Shown piece after piece: positions 6,240-13,663 of a stretch of DNA of 24,017 nucleotides (position 1 is the stretch's first letter; the number at the start of each line of letters is the position of its first letter). The translations under genes were made by a program, and so were the position numbers. The notes under the pieces are model-generated. The model was not told the DNA's origin. It did no database searches and saw only the letters and a program-made list of their open reading frames with translations. Source of the DNA: CAMDBL01 sp964498125. GTDB lineage: Bacteria > Pseudomonadota > Alphaproteobacteria > Rhizobiales > Hyphomicrobiaceae. Location: the NCBI GenBank assembly GCA_964498125.1, contig CAZCGE010000002.1, forward strand, positions 1 to 24,017, in the 5' to 3' direction.

Positions 6240-9116
6240 TCAAGGCTCCAGTTCGCGCGCAACTCGGAAGCCGCCGATCTGCATGCGCCGGCCAGATGGC
6301 ATGACAATGCGCGCGGCTGGCCGTAAGCTGCCGGGCGGGTCGCTCCAGGAGCCGCCGCGCAGCACGCGCATGGCGGGGTCGCAATCGGTGAGCCAGGCCG
6401 CGCCGCTGGCCCGCGTTGCGACCGGTTGGCCCTTGTAGCTGTCGTGATAGCAGTCCGCGGTCCATTCCCACAGATTGCCCAGCATGTCGTGCAGGCCTAC
6501 CGCGTTGGCCTTGAAAGTCCCAACCGGTGCGGTGTGGTCGTAGCCATCGTCACAAGGGGCAACCAGCCAGTGCGGATAGGTGCGCTTGGCGGCCCGGTCG
6601 GCGGCGTTGGCATGCGCGCAAAGGGCCGCCTCGGCGACGCCGAAGGGCAAGCGCGACTGGGGCTCGGGCTTTGACGTTCCGCGGGCCGCGTACTCCCATT
6701 CCGCTTCCGTGAGCAGGCGATAGGGCCGGCCGGTTTTGTTCGACAGCCACGTGATGTAGGCCTGCGCATCGCGCCAACTGACGCAGGCGACCGGGTGATG
6801 ATTGTCCTGGGGGAAGCCCGGGTCGCGCCAGGAGAGTTCAGGGAGAAGCTCGAAGGCATCGACGCGGACCATACAGCCGCCCTGCATGGGGTGCAGCGTC
6901 TCGGCAATGAAATCTGCAAACTGGCTGCGCGTGATCTCGAAATGGCTGACGGCGAAGGGCTTGGCGATGGTCACGAGCACCTGCGCGCCGCCAGGACCTG
7001 GAGCATCGTCTTCGTTCTCTTGGCGTCCCGCCTCGCCCGCGGGCGAGCCCATGAGCAATTGGCCCGCTGGCAGCGCGACCATCCGCGGGCAGGCGGTGCA
7101 GTCGCTGAAGGTGTCGCCGCCGCCGGGCCTGCGCCAGATTTCGCCTGTGGGCGTTGCGATGCGGATGAAGGCTAAATCATTGAAGCGGCGTGCCACGAGG
7201 GCGCGTTGGGCCGGGTTCTGCATGGCAATGCGCTGGAGGGCATCCGGGTTGGTCTCGCCAGAAATCTGATTGGCGAGCCGTTGCTCGGCGCTCATGCGCT
7301 GTTCCTCGGCAATCCGCGCGGCCTCCTCCGCCTGCCGTTTCAATTCGGCCGCGCGGCGCTCTTCACTGCCGCGCGCCGGCTCCTGGTATCGCCGTAACTC
7401 GGCGTCGGCGGCGAGGCGCTGCTGATCGCTGGCGCGCCGGGCATCTTCCAGGCGCGCGCTCTCAGCCTCCGCACCGCGCCGCCGTTCTTCGGCGGTGCGC
7501 AAGACCTCGACCTCCCGCCGCATGCGCTCGTTTTCCGCGCCGAGGTGCTGCTGCTCGGCGATGCGTCGCACCTCCTCCTTGCGCTGGGTGTCGATGCTCT
7601 CGGCGAGCCGCGCCTCGTCAGTCGCGCGTTTCTCGTGGGGGATCGGACTTCTCTGCTCACCACTTTGCGTGTAGCGCTTTTGGTCGGCGCTCGCCTTGTC
7701 CTGCTCCTTGCTGCGAATGAAGTCGGCAAGGTTACTCTTGGCTGCCGGGAGCTGCTGCCAGTTCGTGCGCGGTAACGCTGCATAGCCAATGCCGATGAAG
7801 GCGATCAGCCCCAGGACCAGGCTCGCGGCCAGCATCCGTAGTCTGCCGTTTGACGCAGCCGAGGGCTGGTCCAACGGTTCAGGAACGGCGAGGGCGTGGC
7901 GCGTAGGCTCAGGCGCGGGGCCGGGTGCTGCCCGGCGGGCGATGGCGCGGTCATCTTGGGCGCCGGCCAGGCTTGCGGTTGGCGAGCCGGCATCGACCGC
8001 GTGCAGGTCGCGTGCTGCGTGGGGCGTTGAATGTGTGTCGGTCGCCGGTGGCGCTGGCGCGGCAGGCGCTGGCTTGGACGGCGTTGGCGCTGTCGGCGGG
8101 GCGGGAGCAACCAGGGCAGGGGAGGGATCGGCGGCAGGAACGGGGGGTGTGACGAAGGCTGCCGCCGTCACGCCGGGCGCAGGCGCCAGCATCGTGCGCC
8201 AGGCTTCGATCGATTGCGGGCGCGCCTCGATCGCCACCTGCATGGCCTGGTCGATCGCCGCCAGCAACCGGGCCCGATAAGGTGCCGCGGCTGCCGCGGC
8301 GGCTTTGGGCATGTCGTCGACGCGATGGCGATGGATCACATCGATGGGGCTGCGACCCGTCACCAGCCGATAGAGCACCGAGGCGAGCGAGAAGATGTCG
8401 GTCCACTGTCCGTGCTGGGTATCGTCGGCCAGATACTGTTCGGGTGCCGAATAGCCCGGTCGCACGACGATGTGCATCTTGCGGGCATGGGCAGCAAATT
8501 TGAACTTGGCGCTGCCGAAATCGACCAGAACCAGTCGGTCCTCGCCACGCATGAATATGCTGTCGGGGGACAAATCGCGCACCAGCACATTGGCGGCGTG
8601 CAATACGGCCAGGGCATCGAGCGCCTCGGCGAGGATGCGATCGATTTCCAGTTGGCTCGGCGGCCGCTGTAGCTTAGCGACCCATGCCAGCAGGGTCGGC
8701 CAGTCATCGGCTTCGACCACGGCATAGGCGGTGTTATTGTCCTCGAACACGCGCTTCAGCCGGGCGATGCCTGGATGGCTGAACTTGGTCAGCGTTCGCG
8801 CTTCCTCGATGAACCGCTGGCGGCCCCACGACAGCGCACCGACGTCGCGGGTCGATTTCGGCCGGATCGTCGACAGCCGCACGCGGTCGGCGATCTCGGC
8901 GGGGCAGTACTCTTTGATGAGAACGTGCTTTTTGAGCTGCAGGTCTTCAGCATCGTAGGTGATGCAGAAGCCGTCCTGCCTCAAGGTGCCTGCAATGCGA
9001 TATTCGCCGGCCAGCACGGTGCCGGCGGCAAGCGCCAGTCGATAGTCCACGTCAGCGTCCCATTGCCATCTCGTCAACCAGGCTGTCTTGGCCTGGTGGT
9101 GCTCGAAGTTCGCCAT
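6240..9116 (-). CDS. Membrane-anchored Ser/Thr kinase-like protein fused to a sulfatase-modifying-factor-like domain
   Basis: A 958-residue fusion. Residues 38-310 are a protein-kinase fold: Lys68 (LIKEY), Glu105, Asp181 in VRDLSPDSIFM, Asp199 in DFGSAK, and PGYSAPEQYL. A Pro/Ala-rich linker leads to one membrane helix (428-447, LAASLVLGLIAFIGIGYAAL). Next is a Glu/Arg/Ala-rich coiled coil (about 465-620), then a formylglycine-generating-enzyme/EgtB/PvdO fold (about 675-955) with MVALPAGQLLMGSPAGE, RLLTEAEWEYAARG, LGNLWEWTADCY and RVLRGGSWSD. The kinase would face the cytoplasm and the rest the periplasm. The kinase site is degenerate: the glycine loop reads RQDGFC, HRD is VRD, and the catalytic-loop Lys and Asn are both Ser. 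The paired cysteines of true formylglycine enzymes are missing (GGSWSDPPGSL). Signalling or scaffolding by a pseudoenzyme is therefore as likely as catalysis. The start ATG 9116 has only a weak GGCGGCG upstream. Confidence 0.85.
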   Translation of the reverse strand: MANFEHHQAKTAWLTRWQWDADVDYRLALAAGTVLAGEYRIAGTLRQDGFCITYDAEDLQLKKHVLIKEYCPAEIADRVRLSTIRPKSTRDVGALSWGRQRFIEEARTLTKFSHPGIARLKRVFEDNNTAYAVVEADDWPTLLAWVAKLQRPPSQLEIDRILAEALDALAVLHAANVLVRDLSPDSIFMRGEDRLVLVDFGSAKFKFAAHARKMHIVVRPGYSAPEQYLADDTQHGQWTDIFSLASVLYRLVTGRSPIDVIHRHRVDDMPKAAAAAAAPYRARLLAAIDQAMQVAIEARPQSIEAWRTMLAPAPGVTAAAFVTPPVPAADPSPALVAPAPPTAPTPSKPAPAAPAPPATDTHSTPHAARDLHAVDAGSPTASLAGAQDDRAIARRAAPGPAPEPTRHALAVPEPLDQPSAASNGRLRMLAASLVLGLIAFIGIGYAALPRTNWQQLPAAKSNLADFIRSKEQDKASADQKRYTQSGEQRSPIPHEKRATDEARLAESIDTQRKEEVRRIAEQQHLGAENERMRREVEVLRTAEERRRGAEAESARLEDARRASDQQRLAADAELRRYQEPARGSEERRAAELKRQAEEAARIAEEQRMSAEQRLANQISGETNPDALQRIAMQNPAQRALVARRFNDLAFIRIATPTGEIWRRPGGGDTFSDCTACPRMVALPAGQLLMGSPAGEAGRQENEDDAPGPGGAQVLVTIAKPFAVSHFEITRSQFADFIAETLHPMQGGCMVRVDAFELLPELSWRDPGFPQDNHHPVACVSWRDAQAYITWLSNKTGRPYRLLTEAEWEYAARGTSKPEPQSRLPFGVAEAALCAHANAADRAAKRTYPHWLVAPCDDGYDHTAPVGTFKANAVGLHDMLGNLWEWTADCYHDSYKGQPVATRASGAAWLTDCDPAMRVLRGGSWSDPPGSLRPAARIVMPSGRRMQIGGFRVARELEP

Positions 9117-9202
9117 CGCCGCCGGTCTTGCCGGGCTGCGGTCCGGTTTCCATGGCAGACTATAGCGGGGGCGTTAACAAACGATCAGGCATTTCGTTGC
9201 TG

Positions 9203-9336
9203 GTCATACCCTCCAGCGAAAGGTTCGACCCGAAGGAGGTCTCACCTTTCGAAGTACGGCGCTCGCGCCGGGCCGCCTTGCGGCCTCGCCAAGCGGACAA
9301 TGCCGAAGAGTTCATCCTTCCGCTTGGTGGTCCCAC
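9203..9336 (+). repeat. ~132-bp structured dispersed repeat, copy A (MITE-like)
   Basis: This stretch is nearly identical to the reverse complement of 17750-17880. A few differences lie in the core, and the two ends diverge more. The left end here, GTCATACCCTCCAGCG, resembles the reverse complement of the far end as preserved in copy B (GTCATACCGCCAAGCG), so an intact element would have imperfect terminal inverted repeats of about 18 bases. Inside are several hairpins: CGAAAGGT with ACCTTTCG, CCAAGCGGA with TCCGCTTGG, and GGCGCTCGCGCC. It sits between the divergent kinase-fusion gene and the dehydrogenase gene and encodes nothing convincing. A small non-autonomous mobile element is my inference. 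Confidence 0.85.
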
Positions 9337-9416
9337 GTCGTGCCGCGATGTTGGCGCCCCAGCGCAACTGTGCTTAATCATTGCCCAGCAAACGCGGCAC
9401 GCAAAGGGAGCAGGAC

Positions 9417-10343
9417 ATGGACAAGGTGGTAGGCGTCGTCGGTCTGGGCATCATGGGCGGGGCGATGGCCAAGAACTTGCTGGCAGCAGGTTTCAAGGTG
9501 ATTGGTTTCGACGTGTCGGAGGCGGCCAGGGCTGCCTTCATGGCGCGCGGCGGGGAGCTAGCCGACAGCCCGCGCGAGGTTGCCGACAAGGTCGACATCT
9601 GCATCCTGTCGCTGCCGACGATCGCGGCTCTAGACGAGGTCACGTCAGGTCAGTCCGGCCTGCCGACGTCGTCGAAGAAGGGCCTGATCGCGCTCGAAAT
9701 GAGCACCATGCCGATCGACGCCAAGACGCGCGCCTTCAATGCGTTGAAGGCCAAGGGTCAGATCCTGATGGACTGCCCTGTGTCAGGTACCGGCGCGCAG
9801 GCCGCCAACAAGGACCTGGTGGTCTTCGGCTCCGGCGATGAATCAGCGTTCAAGAAAGTGCAGGCCGTCCTGGAAGGCATGTCGCGCAAGCAGTTCTACG
9901 TCGGCCCATTCGGTAGCGGCAGTAAGATGAAGTTCCTCGCCAACCATCTCGTGACGATCCACAACGTGGCGGCCGCCGAAGCGTTCACGTACGGCCAAAA
10001 GGCGGGCCTCGATCCCAAGCTGATCTTCGACGTGCTGCAGGACAGCGCCGGCACCAGCCGCATGTTCCAGATCCGTGGCCCGCAGATGGTGGCCGCGCGC
10101 TACGATAATGTGACGGCAACCAACAAGACGCATTTGAAGGATCTGCACATCATCACCGAGTACGGCCAAGAGGTGCGCGCGCCGTTGCCGTTGTTTGCGG
10201 CCGCCGCGCAGTATTACTACGCAGCCTACGAGCAGGGCGCCGCCGATCTCGATACGGCTTCAGTCTGCATGGTGGCGGAGCGGCTGGCCGGTATCGATCG
10301 CGGCGATGGCCGCGGCGGCAAGGGTGGTGGCGGGAAGCGCTGA
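9417..10343 (+). CDS. NAD(P)-dependent beta-hydroxyacid dehydrogenase (3-hydroxyisobutyrate dehydrogenase family)
   Basis: A 308-residue cytoplasmic oxidoreductase that should oxidise a beta-hydroxyacid, or reduce the matching semialdehyde, with NAD(P). The N-terminal Rossmann domain begins with VVGLGIMGGAMAKNL (Gly9, Gly11, Gly14). The substrate-binding signature DCPVSGTGAQAANKD (119-133) follows, then the catalytic segment GPFGSGSKMKFLANHL with Lys172 and Asn176 in the family spacing. The C-terminal all-alpha domain completes the family length (about 290-300). ATG 9417 was chosen because AGGGAG and CAGGA lie just upstream and the Rossmann strand begins at residue 4. The substrate (hydroxyisobutyrate, tartronate semialdehyde or other) cannot be told from sequence alone. 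The C-terminal tail is rich in Gly, Arg and Lys. Confidence 0.9.
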   Translation: MDKVVGVVGLGIMGGAMAKNLLAAGFKVIGFDVSEAARAAFMARGGELADSPREVADKVDICILSLPTIAALDEVTSGQSGLPTSSKKGLIALEMSTMPIDAKTRAFNALKAKGQILMDCPVSGTGAQAANKDLVVFGSGDESAFKKVQAVLEGMSRKQFYVGPFGSGSKMKFLANHLVTIHNVAAAEAFTYGQKAGLDPKLIFDVLQDSAGTSRMFQIRGPQMVAARYDNVTATNKTHLKDLHIITEYGQEVRAPLPLFAAAAQYYYAAYEQGAADLDTASVCMVAERLAGIDRGDGRGGKGGGGKR

Positions 10344-10372
10344 CACGGGCGTCGACCAAGGTCAGCGTGTCA
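10341..10372. terminator. Possible hairpin between convergent genes
   Basis: TGACACG at 10341-10347, which includes the dehydrogenase stop codon, can pair with CGTGTCA at 10366-10372. The hairpin lies between the convergent dehydrogenase and DUF5330 genes and could slow polymerase from either side. It lacks a U-tract and has only seven pairs, so this is a weak call. Confidence 0.3.
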
Positions 10373-10387
10373 ACGGTGGTGTCTGCC

Positions 10388-10714
10388 TCAACCGGCGGAT
10401 GCGGGTGCAGTAGCCGGCGCGGCACTGGTATTGGGCTTGGGTTCTGGTCCCGTGGTCGTGACCGGGTTGTTGGCGTTCTTGATGCCCTTTTGGATCAGGT
10501 CGCTGGCGAGGCGAGCGCTGAACTCGGCCTTTTGCTTGAATGTCTGCCAGAATTCTCCCGAGCGCGAGCAGAAGTCCGAGTTACGGTCGCAGAAGGTTAC
10601 TGTCCACTGCACGGCTGCCGAGGCGCTGCCAAAAAGATCGGCCTGGCGGCGCTCGTCGGACGGCATCAGCATGACGACGAGGCTGACCCAAAAAGCAGTT
10701 CTGATGAGGAACAT
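10388..10714 (-). CDS. DUF5330-type small membrane-anchored protein
   Basis: A 108-residue protein beginning MFLIRTAFWVSLVVMLMP, a single hydrophobic segment (2-18) that resembles the start of DUF5330 proteins in alphaproteobacteria. The remainder is predicted periplasmic, with two Cys (CDRNSDFC) that could form a disulfide, a helical stretch GEFWQTFKQKAEFSARLASD, and a low-complexity Pro/Ala tail. Function is unknown. I chose ATG 10714 because the membrane segment begins there; the frame stays open for 15 more codons upstream without family-like sequence. It is divergent from the peptidoglycan-binding gene at 10935, which suggests shared control from the AT-rich interval between them. Confidence 0.7.
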   Translation of the reverse strand: MFLIRTAFWVSLVVMLMPSDERRQADLFGSASAAVQWTVTFCDRNSDFCSRSGEFWQTFKQKAEFSARLASDLIQKGIKNANNPVTTTGPEPKPNTSAAPATAPASAG

Positions 10715-10791
10715 GATGACGCTGACCCCTATTCCACTACAGGGCCGACTGTAGCGCATTTACATCAATTATCCGTTGGCGGGGTCGCGGT

Positions 10792-10806
10792 AATTTGATT
10801 CAAATT
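10792..10806. promoter_or_regulatory. Perfect 7-1-7 palindrome in a divergent intergenic region
   Basis: AATTTGATTCAAATT is a perfect palindrome around its central T. It lies in the only AT-rich patch between the divergent DUF5330 gene (start 10714) and peptidoglycan-binding gene (start 10935). Symmetry and position fit an operator for a dimeric regulator, but no regulator is identified and no promoter boxes are clear. Confidence 0.35.
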
Positions 10807-10934
10807 TGCAGCAAGATTTTAGCAAGTCCAGAAGACTCCGGCCGCGCCGCCCCGCGCCGGGTCCAATCCGGTTAGCACTGCGTTAACGGCTGTTGCCCGA
10901 TACTGGGCTCTGACCGGAACAAGCCAAGATTTCC

Positions 10935-11627
10935 ATGACCCCGCGCGAGGCACGCTTTGGGCTGATTGCATTTGCGCTGCTGCTGGCAGGGCTATCGGTG
11001 AACCTGTTTGCGTTACAGGGATCCACACCCGCCAGCCCCAGCAAGGCGCGCAGCGAGCGTGGCCAGCCGATCGTCACGCACAACGCCGCGCGCACGCCGC
11101 CCGCGGTGCCCGACGAGACGGCTGGGCTCGCGCCGACGCCAGCCGATGCCGCGCCGGCACCCGGCGTCGAGGCGGTCAACATCGTCCGGGCCATCCAGCG
11201 GGAGTTGCACATCCGCAACTATGAAACCGGTGCGGCGGACGGCACGTTGAACCTGCTGACGCAGGCCGCGATCATGGCCTACGAGCACGATCATGGCCTG
11301 CCGCTGTCGGGGGAGGCCAGCGAGGATACCCTGCGACGCATCCTGCTCGGCGTTGCCTCGGCCAAGTCGGCATCCAACGGTCAGGCCAACAGGCTCGGGC
11401 GGCGGGCCAACACCGCCGAGATGGTGATCCGCACCGTGCAGCAGTCCTTGTCAGGGCTGGGCTACAATACGGGCCCGATCAACGGCAAACTCACCGAGGA
11501 AACCCGGCGGGCGATCCGCGATTTCGAGATCGACAGCCGGCTGCCCGAGACCGGTCGGGTGTCTGGAACCCTGATCGGGCGACTCTCCAAGGTCGCGGGA
11601 AACAGCCGCAAGCCGGGCCCCCGCTGA
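10935..11627 (+). CDS. Membrane-anchored protein with two peptidoglycan-binding (PG_binding_1-like) domains
   Basis: A 230-residue envelope protein. An N-terminal hydrophobic helix (about 8-27, FGLIAFALLLAGLSVNLFAL) acts as signal anchor, followed by a Pro/Ala-rich spacer. Two three-helix PG_binding_1-like repeats follow, at about 83-137 (IVRAIQRELHIRNYETGAAD) and 163-218 (VIRTVQQSLSGLGYNTGPIN). Each has the typical turn and the AI/IRDFE helix (TRRAIRDFEID). Such modules bind muropeptides. No catalytic domain is present, so it may act as a tether or accessory factor. ATG 10935 has a weak upstream ribosome site. The DUF1491 gene lies 71 bases downstream on the same strand and is probably co-transcribed. 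Confidence 0.8.
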   Translation: MTPREARFGLIAFALLLAGLSVNLFALQGSTPASPSKARSERGQPIVTHNAARTPPAVPDETAGLAPTPADAAPAPGVEAVNIVRAIQRELHIRNYETGAADGTLNLLTQAAIMAYEHDHGLPLSGEASEDTLRRILLGVASAKSASNGQANRLGRRANTAEMVIRTVQQSLSGLGYNTGPINGKLTEETRRAIRDFEIDSRLPETGRVSGTLIGRLSKVAGNSRKPGPR

Positions 11628-11698
11628 CCCTCCGCGGGATGGCCGGCGCACACCTGCCGCGCTTGCATCGTCACCGGCCGAGGTTTAACCCAGACGGC

Positions 11699-12055
11699 AT
11701 GCGTCTCAAGGCAGAATTGTGGATCAAGGCCTATCTGCGCGGCGTTGCCGCGGGGGGCGCATTCGCGACCATCGCCCGCCATGGCGACGACGACGCCGGC
11801 GCCATCTTCATCAAGGTCAACAGGCTTGACGGCACGGCCGATCTCTACGTGCCGGCGCCGACTGGATTGGGCGAAACTGAACGAGGCGGCGAGCGCCTAT
11901 GGACATCTGGCGCGGGTAGCCCCAGTCGCGAGGCCGACATCGATGCGCGCCTGAAGCGCGAGATCAGTTTCGATTCCGACCTCTGGCTGGTCGAAGTGGA
12001 AGATCGCCAGGGCCGGCATTTCCTCGGCGATTGGCTGATCACCGTTGGGCTCTGA
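11699..12055 (+). CDS. DUF1491 family protein
   Basis: A 118-residue soluble protein matching my recollection of DUF1491: MRLKAELWIKAYLRGVAAGG at the start, then DDAGAIFIKVNRLDG, YVPAPTGL and a C-terminal FDSDLWLVEVEDRQGRHFL. The family is small, mostly alphaproteobacterial and of unknown biochemical role. The start ATG 11699 is where family resemblance begins; only a poor GACGG motif precedes it, and translation may depend on the upstream gene. It follows the peptidoglycan-binding gene, a neighbourhood that I believe recurs in related bacteria. Confidence 0.78.
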   Translation: MRLKAELWIKAYLRGVAAGGAFATIARHGDDDAGAIFIKVNRLDGTADLYVPAPTGLGETERGGERLWTSGAGSPSREADIDARLKREISFDSDLWLVEVEDRQGRHFLGDWLITVGL

Positions 12056-12228
12056 CCGCCGGCGGCGGAATCCTCTGGAGCCCACCGGCCACTCTGTTAA
12101 CGTTTGAGTAACCGAATCACAGCTCAATCCGTCTCCTGATCAGTTTATTTTCGTAGCGTGCGATGTCCCGTGCCCCTTCGGCAGCGATGCCGGTATCGAC
12201 AGCAGATCGCATGATCCCGAGAGAAATT

Positions 12229-12423
12229 ATGGCCACCATTGTCGACTTCCGTCCGATAGAAGGCAGGTCCACCAGGCGCCCGAGCGCACCGGTGGAAAAA
12301 TCCGGCTGCGAAATCGTCATCTTTCCCGGGGTGCGCTACGAGCGCTGGGAGACGGCAGGGCAGGAGAAAGCCAGCTCGGATCGCCGGCGCAAGAAACGCG
12401 ACCGGCTCGAGTTGAAAGACTGA
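12229..12423 (+). CDS. Small conserved hypothetical protein
   Basis: A 64-residue protein without a signal peptide. It begins MATIVDFRPIEG and contains the segment CEIVIFPGVRYERWE, which I recall in short alphaproteobacterial proteins of unknown function (variants with FFTGVRYERM). The C-terminus is strongly basic (RRRKKRDRLELKD). The frame is open back to 12163, which would add 22 residues, but ATG 12229 is preceded by GAGAG and marks the start of the recognisable part. Codon use fits the GC-rich neighbours. No function can be assigned. Confidence 0.6.
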   Translation: MATIVDFRPIEGRSTRRPSAPVEKSGCEIVIFPGVRYERWETAGQEKASSDRRRKKRDRLELKD

Positions 12424-12459
12424 CGGCGGCGCAGCGATTTCGAAGCTGCAGGTTCGTCC

Positions 12460-13029
12460 TCATGCGCGTCGCGGCGCGCAGCGGGATTTGCGCAGTTCTG
12501 CCTCGGTCTCATGGCGATAGGCGATGCCGCGCTCGGGCGCCCTGACGAGAAGTAGCCCCCTGCGTGTCGCCACTGTCACTGGTCCTGCCGCGGGCGTTGC
12601 CGCGCTTGCTTCGGCTGGTGAGCCGATGGCCTGCTCGCTCGGCGGCACCAGTAGAAGCGACAAGGTGAGGCGTCGGGCATTGGTGCCCGTCACGTGATAG
12701 ATGTTGTCGCCTTCGGGCGAATAGAGAGCCAAGACCCATCCCGTATCAGGCAGGCTGACCGTGACGGCGACCGGACCAGCCGATGTGTCGTAGCGGCAAA
12801 CGGCATAGCGAGCTTCCGGCGACATGAAGCGCAGCGGCTGGTTTGCCGGGCTCATGGGCGCCAGCACGTCCAAACGGTTTTCCGGCAGAGTGGCAAGGAA
12901 CTGGCGCAAGGTGCGAGAGCCGGTCAGGGCCGGCATGGCGAACGTGGCGCAGATGTGGACGATGCCGGCCAACACCACTGCAATGGCGGCCAGGCGCAGT
13001 GTGCCGGCGGGGGCACGCAAGCTGATCAT
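12460..13029 (-). CDS. DUF1254-like membrane-anchored protein
   Basis: A 189-residue protein with one N-terminal membrane helix (about 10-30, LRLAAIAVVLAGIVHICATF) and a periplasmic part resembling the short DUF1254 proteins that pair with DUF1214 in alphaproteobacteria. Visible parts include LPENRLDVLAP, QPLRFMSPEARYAVCRYD, WVLALYSPEGDNIYHVTG and LLVRAPERGIAYRHETEAEL. The start ATG at 13029 overlaps the DUF1214 stop codon as ATGA, a classic coupling arrangement; ATG 13035 would add two residues. Function is unknown. Position in an operon with PBP1A suggests a cell-wall link, which is inference only. Confidence 0.75.
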   Translation of the reverse strand: MISLRAPAGTLRLAAIAVVLAGIVHICATFAMPALTGSRTLRQFLATLPENRLDVLAPMSPANQPLRFMSPEARYAVCRYDTSAGPVAVTVSLPDTGWVLALYSPEGDNIYHVTGTNARRLTLSLLLVPPSEQAIGSPAEASAATPAAGPVTVATRRGLLLVRAPERGIAYRHETEAELRKSRCAPRRA

Positions 13030-13661
13030 CGGCATGCCAGACGCCGGATTTCCGGCAGTGACGGTGCGTTGGATGTCTGGCCGTCTTCCGCCAGGGCGCT
13101 GCGCTGATCGAGGATGGTCAGCAGGAGGTTGAGGCGGCCGGCGCCTCCGGTCGGCAGCCAGTTGCCCGGTCGCGCATCGCGGCCGAGCGTTATGGAGAAG
13201 CGGCCGTCGGCGCCCAGGGCGATGGTCTCGCTGCTGTAGGCATAGCGCTCGGCGGCATTGCTGATCAGGCGGCCTCTGTCGTCGAACACGGCGATGCTCC
13301 ACCACGGTGCGTCGAGTGCGCCTTCGACGACGTAGTCGCAGGAGGAATGCAGACGCTGTTTGCCGCCATCGTTGCGCGTCTGCCAGGTGGCGCCAACGCC
13401 GGCGCTGAGCGGCAGGCTGCCGGCGCGGGCAAAATGCGCGCGCGTGTAGGGGTCGGCATCGGCGCGGCCGGCGGAGACCCAGCTGGTCCAGGGCCCCACG
13501 GTTCGCCTGGTGAGGGCGGTGCCGGCCTCGACCATGTACCAGGCCGAAGCCCAGCCGGCGGCGACCGAGACCGCCAGCAACAGCGACGTTCCCGCCAGCG
13601 CCAGTGTGGTGCCGATGATGCGCGTCTTGAGCCGCGCGAGAGGATGCCAGAGTGCTTTCAT
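13026..13661 (-). CDS. DUF1214 domain protein, membrane-anchored
   Basis: A 211-residue protein with a membrane helix near the N-terminus (about 14-36) and a periplasmic DUF1214-type domain: VGPWTSWVSAGRADADPYTRA, CDYVVEGALDAPWWSIAVFD, ALGADGRFSITLGRDA and NWLPTGGAGRLNLLLTILD. DUF1214 is often found fused or adjacent to DUF1254, as here. The ATG at 13661 lies two bases after the PBP1A stop codon, so the two genes are almost certainly one transcript. A GTG at 13679, inside the PBP1A frame, is an alternative start. The biochemical role of the family is unknown. Confidence 0.8.
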   Translation of the reverse strand: MKALWHPLARLKTRIIGTTLALAGTSLLLAVSVAAGWASAWYMVEAGTALTRRTVGPWTSWVSAGRADADPYTRAHFARAGSLPLSAGVGATWQTRNDGGKQRLHSSCDYVVEGALDAPWWSIAVFDDRGRLISNAAERYAYSSETIALGADGRFSITLGRDARPGNWLPTGGAGRLNLLLTILDQRSALAEDGQTSNAPSLPEIRRLACR

Positions 13662-13663
13662 TT

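Noticed and set aside
9128..9841. Open frames reading through the dispersed repeat (SSERFDPKEVSPF and similar at both copies)
   Set aside because: The reading frame comes from the repeat itself; both copies give the same peptide in unrelated contexts, which marks it as non-coding repeat rather than a gene.
12117..12320. 67-codon minus-strand frame with protein-like sequence (AVDTGIAAEGARDIARYENK)
   Set aside because: It looks tempting, but its first half overlaps the recognisable small plus-strand protein and no ribosome site precedes it. I kept the plus-strand gene.
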